The notes under the pieces are model-generated. The model was given only the letters and a program-made list of their open reading frames with translations. It was not told where the DNA came from and ran no database searches. A DNA stretch of 64,000 nt from the NCBI GenBank assembly GCA_934045075.1, contig OW203732.1, forward strand, positions 20,439,889 through 20,503,888, in the 5' to 3' direction. A program made the translations under genes and the position numbers. Position 1 is the stretch's first letter; every line of letters begins with the position of its first letter. Source of the DNA: Yponomeuta sedellus (taxonomy: Eukaryota > Arthropoda > Insecta > Lepidoptera > Yponomeutidae). Positions 42,401-51,044 of the stretch are shown here, one piece after another.

Positions 42401-43303
42401 CGACAACTGAAGCACAAAAAGTCACAACTGACTCTATCAGTATATCACATAACAATACAGTATCAGCAATCGTCAAATACAATCAACTGAAAATGAAGCC
42501 AATAAACAATCGTCTATTCAAGAAACACAATCGCACAAAGCATTACAATCAACACTTGAAACAAGCGAAGGACCTTACGAAACCAGCACCTCTATCGAGG
42601 CAGATAACATGGCCAGAAACGTCCAAGCTTGCAAAATTGTTGCCAATTTTGACAACTCTCAACCTAATCCCACCAAAACGGATCCGAAGCCCGCCAAATG
42701 TGACCAAAACCTCGTCCAAATGGAGCAGAGTCATGTCAAAACGTGTTAAATCGGCGTCAAAACGCGTCAAAGCTCCGCACGATCGGAATAAGACTTCGCC
42801 AAAGTGGTTTAAGAAGCCGACAATAGCAAAACTGACGACATCGTATCCAATAGGTTCAATCCTGACACCATACAGGCAGTGGATATCCTTCAGTGATTGG
42901 TTGAAGAAACTGTACAGTGAAAAACGACAGAAAATTAAGGCTGGCTCTGACGGTATACTTTCATAGTTTTACAATAAGATATTTACTCTTGCTAATTTAA
43001 ACCAATCCCATTTATAAGCAGTTGCAACTCCAATAGATTAGAATGTACTTTTTACTACGATTGAAAATCGCTTGACGCCATTTGTTAGGCCGTGGCAACG
43101 AAAACCGCGGTAGGAGCAAAACTGTTTTTTTATTTGAAACAAAACAGGGGCGAGAATATCACAAAAAAATATTAACCTCCAGTTTCTCGTAGGTACTCTC
43201 ACAATCTATTCCTGTTTACAGCTGTTAAATGCTTCTCATTCCACTTTTCCTTTCAGGAATGCTGAAACAGAGACTAAGAAACATGACGCTAGCCCTGGGT
43301 TAA
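39484..43303 (+). CDS. Four-exon gene for a basic secreted protein of unknown function
   Basis: Exon 1 (39484-39585) encodes MKTVSVVVFVVVVLCSLDS..., a clear signal peptide, and stops at the donor ACG|GTTAGT. Exon 2 (40582-40657) follows TACCTTTTCAG and ends at CAC|GTAAGT. Exon 3 (42353-42952) follows TGACTTTTTCAG. Phases match (0, then 1), and a phase-1 join GACG|GTATAC to exon 4 (43257-43303, after CACTTTTCCTTTCAG) gives a 274-residue protein ending in TLALG. If the last intron is not used, the frame simply stops at 42964. The mature chain is Lys/Ser/Thr-rich with few acidic residues, holds four N-glycosylation sequons (NNT, NRT, NVT, NKT) and a short repeat KRVKSASKRVKAP. No family recognised. 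Introns 1-3 are about 1.0, 1.7 and 0.3 kb. Confidence 0.7.
40831..41214. mobile_element. hAT-type MITE in intron 2, 384 bp
   Basis: The 8-bp duplication AATAAACA (40823-40830, 41215-41222) brackets inverted ends CATTTGTGCG.../...CGAACAAATG; arms of about 38 bp share ACCAACTTAG and AAACCGTCCAC. The interior has about six 17-20 bp subrepeats of the type CTTCTCAAWCGGTCCA (40916-41020). Confidence 0.82.
41500..41850 (+). repeat. 5S-SINE in intron 2
   Basis: Sense copy with GCGCTAAGCAACAACAGTCGCG and GGATGGGTGACCG in the head; a deletion of about 20 bp follows directly after GGTGACCG. ATGCAGTCYCTTTCG on both sides (one mismatch) is a probable 15-bp target duplication. Confidence 0.88.
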
Positions 43304-43438
43304 TGCCGGATCCGACGTTTGAATTAAGAATATTTGTTATTAAAGAATTTATTTGGCAAGATTGTGTTAATTGTCTAAAGTTTTCTACTCTAAGCATTAT
43401 CAACTGAATTATTTCTGAGATAATATAAGTGTCACTAT

Positions 43439-43444
43439 AATAAA
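43439..43444 (+). terminator. Candidate polyadenylation signal
   Basis: AATAAA 136 bp after the proposed stop in exon 4. It supports a transcript end here, but AATAAA is frequent in AT-rich DNA. Confidence 0.3.
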
Positions 43445-43494
43445 AACTTACAAAAGTTTGTAAAATTAATCTACAAACTACATATATTCCGTAC

Positions 43495-43545
43495 ATACAT
43501 AACCTGTAACGCCTGTATCCCAGAGGGGTATACAGGCGTGTATTC
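43495..43545 (-). repeat. LINE-L 3' terminus, tiny fragment
   Basis: ACATAACCTGTAACGCCTGTAT and CCCAGAGGGGTA are the last bases of LINE-L in antisense, followed by a partial inverted repeat of the same phrase. Confidence 0.6.
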
Positions 43546-43714
43546 CTGGACTAATCCATGAACTAATAACTATACATTTAATTTATTTAATGTGATATTT
43601 AAGATTGGTCCGTAGTAATAAATAATACTTATATGTTGTCCCATACAAACATATTCTTTTCATGATTTTCAAGTTTTCTTTACAGAATTAAGAAATGGAA
43701 CCATCCCTTTCCGT

Positions 43715-44045
43715 TTAATTACTTGGGTTAAGCAACAACAGGCGCGGTAAGATGCTGGATGGGTGACCATCCCGTGACTACCGCTAGTGGCATTTTTTCC
43801 GAGCGCTTCCGTGCTTCGCAAGGTACACTAAGCTGTTTGTCCAGCTGTCATGTAATGGCAGTTGCTAAGCCATGTCACAGATCTTATGGGCGGCTACTGG
43901 TAACTTCTGACAGTAAGGTCCGCCACTGCCTTACAATCCTCCACCAACCCGGACTTGGCCCCTGTGGTGGAGTATGGCCGAACCTTCCCACGATGTAGGA
44001 AGAGACTCGTGTCCTATCAATGGGGACATACCATGCGTTGATATT
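43715..44045 (+). repeat. 5S-SINE, outer head missing
   Basis: Starts within the head at TTACTTGGGTTAAGCAACAAC, with GGATGGGTGACC, and runs to GGGACATACCATGCGTTGAT. The upstream CTCGTGGCC segment is absent. Confidence 0.87.
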
Positions 44046-44575
44046 GATATGTTTTTCACAATTTGTGATTATAAATTTGTGTGCAGCCGCAATACATAAA
44101 GCAAAATTATTTTTCCATATTTTATGAAACTTTATTTTGCATGTTTAAATTTGTTTCAGACGTGTCACCGACTGACTTGTTATTAAAGACACCGATTTTT
44201 ATTTATAAGGGTCCCTAAGGGACTGATATCCCTGATAGGGTCCTGATCCCTTATCTGATGAATTTTATGTTAAATTTATTAAAATGAGGATACAATCTAA
44301 AGGGTATGAAATAAGCTGACCTACTTACCAATCTTCTCCGAAAAGGGTATGAAATAGGCTGACCTACAATCTTCTTTTGTGGTGCCATCTCCTATCGGAG
44401 GTCGGCTATCATTGTGACCACTGCAACCCGTGATGCGGAGGAAAACGCAAAGCTGATTCCACCTTTGGAATCACCGGTGGCCACCGGCGAGTAAGCCCAA
44501 GCGGCGAGTAAGCACCGCCATTAGCTTGTTGTTGATATTCGTGTTGAGCTTTCTTTCTTAATATTTACTAACAAA
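44046..44575. other. Unassigned; probably 5' flank of the SAP-gene relic
   Basis: AAAGGGTATGAAATARGCTGACC occurs twice (about 44298 and 44343). Palindromic GGGTCCCTAAGGGACTG lies at 44207. No complete inverted end could be paired with the right side of the THAP/SAP relic. Confidence 0.35.
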
Positions 44576-44662
44576 ATGTACTCCATGATGACCGTGCCGC
44601 AGCTAAAGGAAGAGTTAAGAAAACGGAAAGCTTCTGTTGTTGGTAAAAAAGCTGTTTTGAGA
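44576..44662 (+). pseudogene. SAP-domain N-terminus, truncated
   Basis: From ATG the frame reads MMTVPQLKEELRKRKASVVG and then KKAVLR. TVxxLKxELRKR.....GxKAxLxxRL is the SAP (SAF-A/B, Acinus, PIAS) DNA-binding helix pair. The frame loses similarity at about 44662, exactly where an opposite-strand THAP fragment ends. Only the first 29 codons survive. Confidence 0.6.
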
Positions 44663-44776
44663 GGCTGTCCAATTTTTTCTTTTCATGGCCTTTTCCCACA
44701 ACTTTCTTCTTTTAGAATCCTTGGAAAACATATGAATCCCTTTATTCTTACAACCACGTGCAGCACAGTTCGTCAT
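44660..44776 (-). pseudogene. THAP-domain N-terminus, truncated
   Basis: The minus frame starts at 44776 (context ACAAAATGAC) and reads MTNCAARGCKNKGIHMFSKD, then RRKLWEKAMKRKNW. It has the first two cysteines (C-x4-C), the F-x-K-D and the W of the C2CH THAP zinc finger; the second C and H are lost after WTAS. It converges on the SAP fragment. Confidence 0.65.
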
Positions 44777-45282
44777 TTTGTTAACTATACGAGAAAACAA
44801 ATAAGTAAACAAAAAAATGTATGGCGTTTGACAGCTTTGACAGTTTATTTAGGCCTAGTCGATCATTCGCCCTCTGCCGGGATAAAAAAGCAGTTTTTCT
44901 CCCCATTGGTGATGGCCATCTGAAATCATTCAAACATGTTTTGCAGCCAGTGAGTTCTTCAGTGAGTTGGGTGTCGTAAAAGGCGACTAAGGGGCACAAA
45001 CCGGGGGATGTGCAGCAGCGCCCCCTGCAGTACAATGAAGAATGTTAACTAATTTTGATTATTAGCACTCCATATTCTCTGTCAAAAATAAAAAATACTA
45101 GTGAAAGAATTACTTCGATACGTCAATTAGTTTCCGATTTAGAAGTAAAACAAGTTGTAACCGTAAGACGCGAACGCCGGTTACGCTGTGACGCCATTGC
45201 ACAACACGCTCAGCCTGGCTCACTCAGTCCGCTCGTAGACGCGCGCCCGTGACGTCGAAATTATACCTAAATACTTTTAAAA

Positions 45283-45438
45283 ATGTCCAATCCAAATACT
45301 AGGAAATCATGTGTTGTGCCTAAATGTAAAAATACAATTACTAATACGCCGGAAAAGTTGTTTTTTATACTTCCAGAAGTCGTTAAAATGCGAAAAAATT
45401 TATATTTACAGGGTTTTAATAAAACTATATTACATTAG
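45283..45438 (+). pseudogene. THAP-domain N-terminus, 51 codons
   Basis: The frame starts MSNPNTRKSCVVPKCKNTIT and continues TPEKLFFILPEVVKMRKNLY. C-x4-C, the N-T-x-x-P-E-K-L-F motif, a P, and an R-K pair lie at THAP positions. The C-terminal C..H of the zinc site is missing; the frame ends at TAG 45436 after leaving similarity near 45412. Confidence 0.7.
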
Positions 45439-45474
45439 GACAATGTTATTTTATTATTTTTGTCAAAAATATTT

Positions 45475-46080
45475 TTCTTCCAAAACTTTACTTTCTTTTC
45501 CGGTCATTTGTGTTTGTATCTGAGCATAATATTTTTTGCCTAGTTTACCTTTACTAATCTATAATATAAAAATTAATCGCTGAATGTGTTTGTAAGCGCA
45601 AATCTCGAGAGCAGCTGAACCGATTTCGCTAATTCTTTTTTTATAATATTCCTTGAAGTACGGGGATGGTTCTTACGGGGAGAAAAATAAAAAAAATTAA
45701 AGAATCGACTGTTAGGCGGTACGAAGTTCGCCGGGTCAGCTAGTACGTAATAAAAGTGTTTGCCTTGGTTGGACACTTTACTTCTATAACGCAGTCATCA
45801 GTAAGCCCGTCAGGCGAGGCACCGATCATAGGCCACTCATTCTTTAAAAAAAAACCATATTCCATTATCTTTATAAAATGTATCTTCGCGACTTCCTCTA
45901 AGACATCCTTTTCTAATATTTTTCCTCTTTTGATAGCATTGGTAGCACAACACAGATAAAAAATATTCGCATATTGAGTCGATGAATGAAAACGTTCCGT
46001 TTCATTATATTCGTTCAATAACCTAACAAAGGTGGAATATGCAGAAATGTAGTGGCTACTTGTCTCCTTTTACTACATTA
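45475..46080 (-). pseudogene. YqaJ-like nuclease fragment, Helitron-interrupted
   Basis: The minus frame from about 46080 reads FVRLLNEYNETERFHSSTQY, then GKILEKDVLEEVAKIHF, ASPDGLTDDCVIEVKCP and KANTF. It meets the Helitron at 45743 and resumes one frame over at 45557 as GKKYYAQIQTQMTG. E, ...SPDG and ..IEVKCP, then the YY.Q.Q motif, are the order of the lambda-exonuclease/YqaJ fold (established). One frameshift and truncation at both ends make it inactive. Confidence 0.75.
45558..45743 (+). mobile_element. Lep1-like non-autonomous Helitron, 186 bp
   Basis: Starts TCTATAATATAAAAATTAATCG and ends in GGCGGTACGAAGTTCGCC (short hairpin) plus GGGTCAGCTAG. The host bases are A (45557) and T (45744), the canonical Helitron A|T target without duplication. 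The 5' and 3' strings are those I know from lepidopteran Lep1-type Helitrons. It lies in the YqaJ fragment. Confidence 0.85.
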
Positions 46081-46986
46081 CACTTAGCTACTTTACTCAA
46101 TTCTACAAAGAAAACAGTAGATCAGGAGACATTCCTTAAAATGAGAAAATCTCCTAATAAATTAGTAGAGTTTGCAGCACTGCTAAGCGGGCCGCGGCCC
46201 GAGCCCGCGCGGCGCGTTGTGACATGACGTCAAAAAGCGCCGCGCGACTGTTAGCGGGACTCGATATTTTTCGTAACTTTGAATGCCTATAAAATCAAAA
46301 CTACTTGGTATTTTTGACTACAACAAAAACTAGTGTATTTGTATACATACAGGCTTTACTGAGACAAGCATTTCAAGCGATTTGGCATACCATACCTAGT
46401 AACATTCTTCATTCCACCAAACTGCGATCGACAACCCGCATGCCCAGCATGGGGATTATGGGCATTACCCCTAATGATGGCACAATCTTGCGCTATGGCG
46501 CTCGTCGGCGAGGGCCGAGTCCAGCAGTGGACTAATTTAGCCTGAAGAGTTCTTTTACGGCCAAGTCTTTTGTGGCCTTTATTATTTCCTGCAAGATCAG
46601 TTGGAGGAGATACTACTTACCAATACGGCAGGCTGTTGGAGTTCTTTAACTGTGGCAGTAATGCATCTGTGGAACGCGTTTCTGCTATACATTCATAAGG
46701 CAACGTCACTTGCCGTTTTTAAGAGTAGAGTTCACGTCGTCAGATTAATAATGTATTATTCTGTTGGCAGCGGGTGCAGGATGGGTAACCGTCCTGTGAC
46801 TACCTCTAGTGGCATTTTTCCGAGCGCTTCCGTGCTTTGCAAGTCACGTTAAGCCGTTGGTGCCGGCTGTCATATAATGGTAGTCGTTAAGCCACCTCAG
46901 AGGCCTCATGGGCAGCTTGATAACTTCTGACAGTAAAACCCGCCACTGTCTTGTAAGACAGTGGCGGGTTTTACTGGTTGTACCCT

Positions 46987-48069
46987 TTTTTTTTTTTTTT
47001 TTTTTCACCCAGGAGAAACCCCAATTACGGGTACCACCGGCTCGGGGGAGCACAGTGGTTATGTCGGACTCCCCGCCCTGAAAAGGGCGGTATACCGACT
47101 AAAACTCCTGGGGTGTTCCTCCGCACCGCAAAGGACGGGGCCACGGGGACGCTTACGCACACTTCCGCGACCCAGTCTGCGGGCGCCCTTCCGGGCACTC
47201 CTTCGGCGGCGCCCCTGCCCCATCGCATCGGACCGAACGACGGGGCGAGGGAACGCCGCATCTCTTCGTTGGAGCGCATAGTGGCCAAGTGCGAACCCCT
47301 TGGCCACCACACGCCCCAACGCGCCGCCCCCTCCATCCCATTGTTGTGTGGTCCAATGGGATTAGAGGAGGGCGGCGCACCTCCTCGTTGGGGCGCATGG
47401 GGGCCAATGTCAACTGTTGGCCCCCACACGCCCCACACTCGAGGCCCGTCACGTCGCCCACCAGCACTTCTCTGAAAGCAGAGAAGGCGGTGAGCGACCG
47501 CGCGGGCCCCCTCCGTGCCAGAAGGCACCCTCGGAACACGCAAGGGCGCCTTCCGGCCCGCCGTGATGGAGGCAGAGGGTCCCCCGACCCTCCGCGTCCC
47601 GGCGGCCACTCTGGTCCGACTGGTACGAGGCGCGCGCGCTTCCGCGCAGCGGCGCCCCCCCCAGTCGGTCCTTCATTCGGTTGGTCGCCTGGGTCCCGCT
47701 CCACAAAGTGAAACAGGGCCCACGCGACCCCTCCCGCCGTGATGGAGGCAGAGGGTCCCCCGACCCTCCGCCCACGGCCACTCTGGTCCGACTGGTACGA
47801 GGCGCGCGCGCTTTCGCGCAGCGGCGCCCCCCCCAGTCGGTCCTTCATTCGGTTGGTCGCCTGGGTCCCGCTCCACAAAGTGAAACAGGGCCCACGCGAC
47901 CCCTCCCGCCAGATTATTCGCCGTTAGTCAGTAAGATCCGACAAGAAGAAGTTACTGACTAACGCTCAGGGTGCACCGACCCCACCACTTGCCCCTCCAT
48001 CTGGTTCATGGAATCAGATGGAACGGAAAGCGGAGAGGTACACGTGAAGGTTATCTGGCATCGCACCCC
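46987..48069 (-). mobile_element. Internally deleted R1-like non-LTR element with poly(A)
   Basis: The 16-bp duplication TTACTGGTTGTACCCT (46971-46986, 48070-48085) and a 20-nt T run at the left (poly(A) on the minus strand) show target-primed insertion on the minus strand. The 5' end reads GGGGTGCGATGCC, then a 176-bp tandem repeat, then a GC-rich part. The 3' end is CCGCCCTTTTCAGGGCGGGG, GAGCCGGTGGTACCCG and A(n). R1-clade elements in insects often have similar 3' UTRs (memory-based). No reverse transcriptase is left; ORFs of up to 241 codons here are low-complexity artefacts of GC content. Confidence 0.72.
47561..47910 (-). repeat. 176-bp tandem duplication
   Basis: The unit 47561-47736 recurs as 47737-47910 with only a few differences (a small deletion near 47775, and TTCCGC to TTTCGC). 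Both contain GGTACGAGGCGCGCGCGCTT and CCAGTCGGTCCTTCATTCGG. Such repeats commonly sit in 5' UTRs of LINEs and may carry promoter function. Confidence 0.85.
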
Positions 48070-48190
48070 TTACTGGTTGTACCCTCCGTCAATCCGGACT
48101 TGGCCCCCGTGGTGGAGTATGGCCTAACCTTCCTGCGATGCAGGTAGAGACCCGTGCCCCAACAGTGGGGACATTCAAGGGTTGATGCCG

Positions 48191-48764
48191 CATATAGCAT
48201 TCTGTTGGCACGTTTCTAATATTGTTATCGTTGCATAATAAGTATTCCACAGTATACTGTATTGTTTTATTTACAAACTCTTAACTACGTTTGTCACTAC
48301 CCCCCACCATTTATAATGAAAAAGTGGACAGGTGCCCACTTTTTAGGTGATGATGAGTGAGCTTCAGCAAATACCGTTCGTTTGTTACTAAAGTATGGGT
48401 CTGGTTGCATCTGCCGAAAAACTAATGTGGTGCAGGTGATCAGGTTCTCGAGTAAAAACCACGAATAGGCAAAACGACAGGGAAACTTACCTATCGATTG
48501 CTAGATGGTCGATCTGAAGCTAATTAAAGGTGCCAGCAGAATTAGGATGGCCAAAAACAGATGGTATGCCTTGGGGAGGCTTAAACTTCGAGCTTTGCTC
48601 TACCCTGCACCGGATTTGTGGTCATTATAACTAGGTCAGCCTTCGCTAGATTGTTTGGGCTGATTTTACGTTCGTGTTCGTGGATTTCTGCTTACGGCCT
48701 TGGTAGACGTGCGCCAAATGCTTCATTGAAAATAAAAGAGTTACTTGGTTAATTTTCTTCAAAA
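48191..48764. other. Mostly unassigned; LINE-like phrase at 48540-48620
   Basis: GGATGGCCAAAAACAGATGG and GCCTTGGGGAGGCTTAAACTT look like a LINE ORF2 terminus/3' UTR. AAAAAGTGGACAGGTGCCCACTTTTT at 48320-48345 is a small hairpin. Confidence 0.35.
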
Positions 48765-48766
48765 AG

Positions 48767-49044
48767 GCCTGCGCAGAGGAGGGAATCCTGAATCGTAAAA
48801 AACGTCCTCCGAGTACTTGGCGCGGACTCAACGCCTACGGTGTGCGGTCATTTGTTCCCCGGAAATTGTCTAGAAGTCTGGTCTCTTGATAACCAAGGAC
48901 ATCAAGAGACCAGACTTCTAGAAACTTGAGGGACTTTTTAGTCCTTCGTTTGCGTTATTCGATATAAATCTCTCAATTTATAAGAGATTTATATCGACGG
49001 ACAAAAAAGTACCCGGGGATAGTCCCTCGTCTGCGCAGGCCTAA
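48767..49044. mobile_element. Foldback element with nested hairpins
   Basis: Outer ends GGCCTGCGCAGAGGAGGGA and (inverted) GGCCTGCGCAGACGAGGGA. Inside are two further hairpins: 22 bp perfect (48869-48890/48901-48922, TCTAGAAGTCTGGTCTCTTG) and 15 bp (48959-48973/48983-48997, TCGATATAAATCTCT). The second is extended outward by GGGACTTTTTAGTCC / GGACAAAAAAGTACCC. Confidence 0.7.
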
Positions 49045-49129
49045 AGAGGAAATGAATGAATAAAACATTTTTTTCTAGTAGTTCATAGTTTACTTCTCAA
49101 TCGGCAATTGTAACCATAAATTCGTTTTT

Positions 49130-49235
49130 TTATGTATCCTATAAACGTCCCACTGCAGGGCACAGGTCTCTTTCTTTCTCAAGGAGAGAAAGAGAAAGGG
49201 CTTTTATACCACGTGTGCTCACCGCGGATAGGTAA
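49130..49235 (-). repeat. Bm1-like SINE 3' fragment
   Basis: Antisense GTATCCTATAAACGTCCCACTG, GCAGGGCACAGGTCTC and CCACGTGTGCTCACCGCGG, the end of the Bm1-like family. Confidence 0.6.
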
Positions 49236-49419
49236 TTTATTTCAGGGGCTGAGAAATTTATTTGTATCGACCAGAAAATCCCTTTTCGGGCAGATAAGGT
49301 AATTTTCATAATCCCTGCATTTTAAAAGGAGTAAAATTGACTAAACTTTAAGCGCTAAGCGCAAAATTTAAGGACAACTTATGCACTCTAGTTTGATGTT
49401 TTTTTTGTTTCTTAACAAG

Positions 49420-49606
49420 CTAACTCCCGCGGTTTATTTATTTTCCGAGGGGAATAAGATATTTTCCCGCAGTAAAACGTAGCCTGTGTGTTAATCTAGG
49501 GTGCCAGCTAACTCTATGCCAAATTGTATTAAAATCGCCCCAGCCGTTTCGACGTGAAGAAGTAACAAACATACACACTCACAAACGTTCGTGTTTAAAA
49601 TATTGG
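49420..49606 (+). repeat. RTE-type LINE 3' end
   Basis: AAAACGTAGCCTGTGTGTTAATC, CCAGCTAACTCTATGCCAAAT and AGTAACAAACATACACACTC align with the copy at 1444. Confidence 0.65.
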
Positions 49607-49995
49607 TGTGACTTACATTTTTATTTACTATAAGGTGTTCTGTATCTATCTGTTCCTACAAAATTGCGACAAATTAATTAAAAAAGTTGCAAATAGCACT
49701 ACAGCCCGACTGTAAACCAGTGCCAAACCGCATGCCTACCTGAACGGCTTGTTTTTACACCCAGTCCGGACTAAAAAGAGTCCATAACTCCGTTTGCGGC
49801 CAACCGCAAAATCAGCACTCGGAAACAAGTACTTATTATACCTACTTGTGTCTTGGGACTCAGACCAAGATCCTTGTTAGGGCTTGACTGCCGCTCCGGT
49901 TCGTATCTTGGACAGAGGGTCTCTTTAGCGGTGCAGCGTGGCAATGCTGCCAGCGTGTTGGGATCCTTTGGTTCAGATTTTTTATTTTGGTTGAC
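49607..49995. other. Unassigned sequence
   Basis: A short GTCCGGACTAAAAAGAGTCC is present at 49763. No gene or family recognised. Confidence 0.3.
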
Positions 49996-49996
49996 A

Positions 49997-50200
49997 GCCT
50001 CTGTGGGGCAGCAGTAGCGCGTCTGCCTACCATGCAAGAGGTTCCGGGTTCGAATCCTGGCCGGGGACCAAAAAAAAACCCAGGTCTTGGATGTTTACAT
50101 GTTTGTGATGTCGTTGTTTCTGGTTCCCACGACACAGGGAATCCTAGTGTGGGGCCAGAAGCAACGTATCTGCCTGTATGTACGAGTACTCGTAAATGTT
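49997..50200 (+). repeat. SINE-T3, full head and body
   Basis: Head TGTGGGGCAGCAGTAGCGCG, B box GGGTTCGAATCCTGG, then AAACCCAGGTCTTGGATGTT, ATGTCGTTGTTTCTGGTTCC and CCTAGTGTGGGGCCAGAAGC. Confidence 0.85.
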
Positions 50201-50361
50201 ATGTTATGTTTGATATTTTCCGGAATGGTTTGTTGAGTAAGGGTTTTTTTGTGTGTTTGAATTATTATTATTTTATTTGTTCTTGACGAAAATTTATTTG
50301 AATATCGTACTGTGCATGTTTTTTTATTAAATGTGAGATTTTTTGCAACTTTTTCCTATGA

Positions 50362-50466
50362 ACGTTAATGAAGCGAAGGTGATCTGTCAGGATCGTGGTA
50401 AGTGGCAGTCCCTGATCTCTGCCTATCCCTCTGGGATACAGGCTTGAGGTTATGTATGTATGTTTT
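50362..50466 (+). repeat. LINE-L 3' terminus
   Basis: GAACGTTAATGAAGCGAAGG, AAGTGGCAGTCCCTGATCTC and CTGGGATACAGGCTTGAGG plus TATGTATGTATG are the last 100 bp of LINE-L. Confidence 0.8.
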
Positions 50467-50514
50467 TCCTAATTAGTTACACCTGTGATTTTCGCACGGA
50501 GCCCCGCAGTTGTA

Positions 50515-50708
50515 CGTTACAAGCGCTGCAGTATGTTACTACTTCATAACTAGGGTTCCCTCACAATGTTTTTCTTCACCGTCAGCGTGTGGCACTGCTA
50601 CTATAACTTCACAAATGTACACAACTAACGATACAAAGTCATCGGTACATGCCAAGATTTGAACCCACTACCTCCCGATTGAGAAGCCGGCATTCTGACA
50701 CTCCACTA
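50515..50708 (-). repeat. tRNA-headed SINE with Bm1-like body (T4)
   Basis: On the minus strand the tRNA-like head GGTAGTGGAGTGTCAGAATG, B box GGGTTCAAATCTTGG, is joined to a Bm1-type body (GTGCCACACGCTGACGGTG, AAAAACATTGTGAGGGAACC). Different head from the copy at 60384, same body: modular exchange. Confidence 0.65.
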
Positions 50709-51044
50709 CCATACTATCGCGTACTTATTATACCTGTGCCAATATCCACGAATGCAAACGAAAATGAGCCGTTTCGTAAACCAACAAGAGCGGAATTTGA
50801 TATTGCAATTAAGTTCGAATGTGGCTGGTATTGTTTGAATAGTTTTAGTCATGTATTTTATAAGGGTAGGTACCTCAAACACTACACCCGTGAAATGCAC
50901 TGCCGAAATATCTACATTGAATTAATTTGTACCACTCGACTACTGCAACTGCGAACTTGGTCAGATTGGAGAGCGACAGGAAATATTTTATTGTACTTTA
51001 TCTCAGCGCTTGAAATTGCCAATCCGCGGTCCTTTATCCTACAT

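Larger units (their letters stand above)
45037..46410. mobile_element. THAP/YqaJ TIR transposon relic, 1374 bp
   Basis: Inserted in LINE-D. Ends GAAGAATGTTAACTA and (inverted) GAAGAATGTTACTAG; AT directly outside both ends, so a 2-bp duplication or, if the T belongs to the end, none. A THAP start reads inward from the left and a YqaJ-nuclease frame reads inward from the right; both are truncated. GC-rich patches with TGACGTC (45250, 46225) precede both genes and may be promoters. Superfamily not assigned; THAP fingers occur in P and Kolobok transposases (established). Confidence 0.7.
44972..46547 (+). mobile_element. LINE-D unit split by a TIR transposon
   Basis: 44972-45036 carries TGTCGTAAAAGGCGACTAAGG to CCCCCTGCAGTACAAT; 46411-46547 resumes ATTCCACCAAACTGCGATCG to CAGTGGACTAATTTAGCCTG. 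Joining them recreates GCAGTACAATTCCACCAAAC exactly as in the copy at 60092. Confidence 0.82.
46765..48190 (+). repeat. 5S-SINE interrupted by a GC-rich LINE
   Basis: 46765-46986 carries GGATGGGTAACCGTCCTG to ACCCGCCACTGTC; 48086-48190 carries CCGGACTTGGCCCCCGTGGTGG to GGGGACATTCAAGGG. At 46931-46976 a 22-bp perfect inverted copy (CAGTAAAACCCGCCACTGTC) sits at the break, pre-dating the LINE because it is inside the left flank. Confidence 0.85.

Noticed and set aside
46961..47962. Many overlapping open frames of 60-241 codons on both strands at 47-48 kb
   Set aside because: All six frames are open because of high GC and a 176-bp tandem repeat; the products are Pro/Gly/Arg/Ala low-complexity with no RT or other domain. 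The segment is the non-coding remnant of a LINE.
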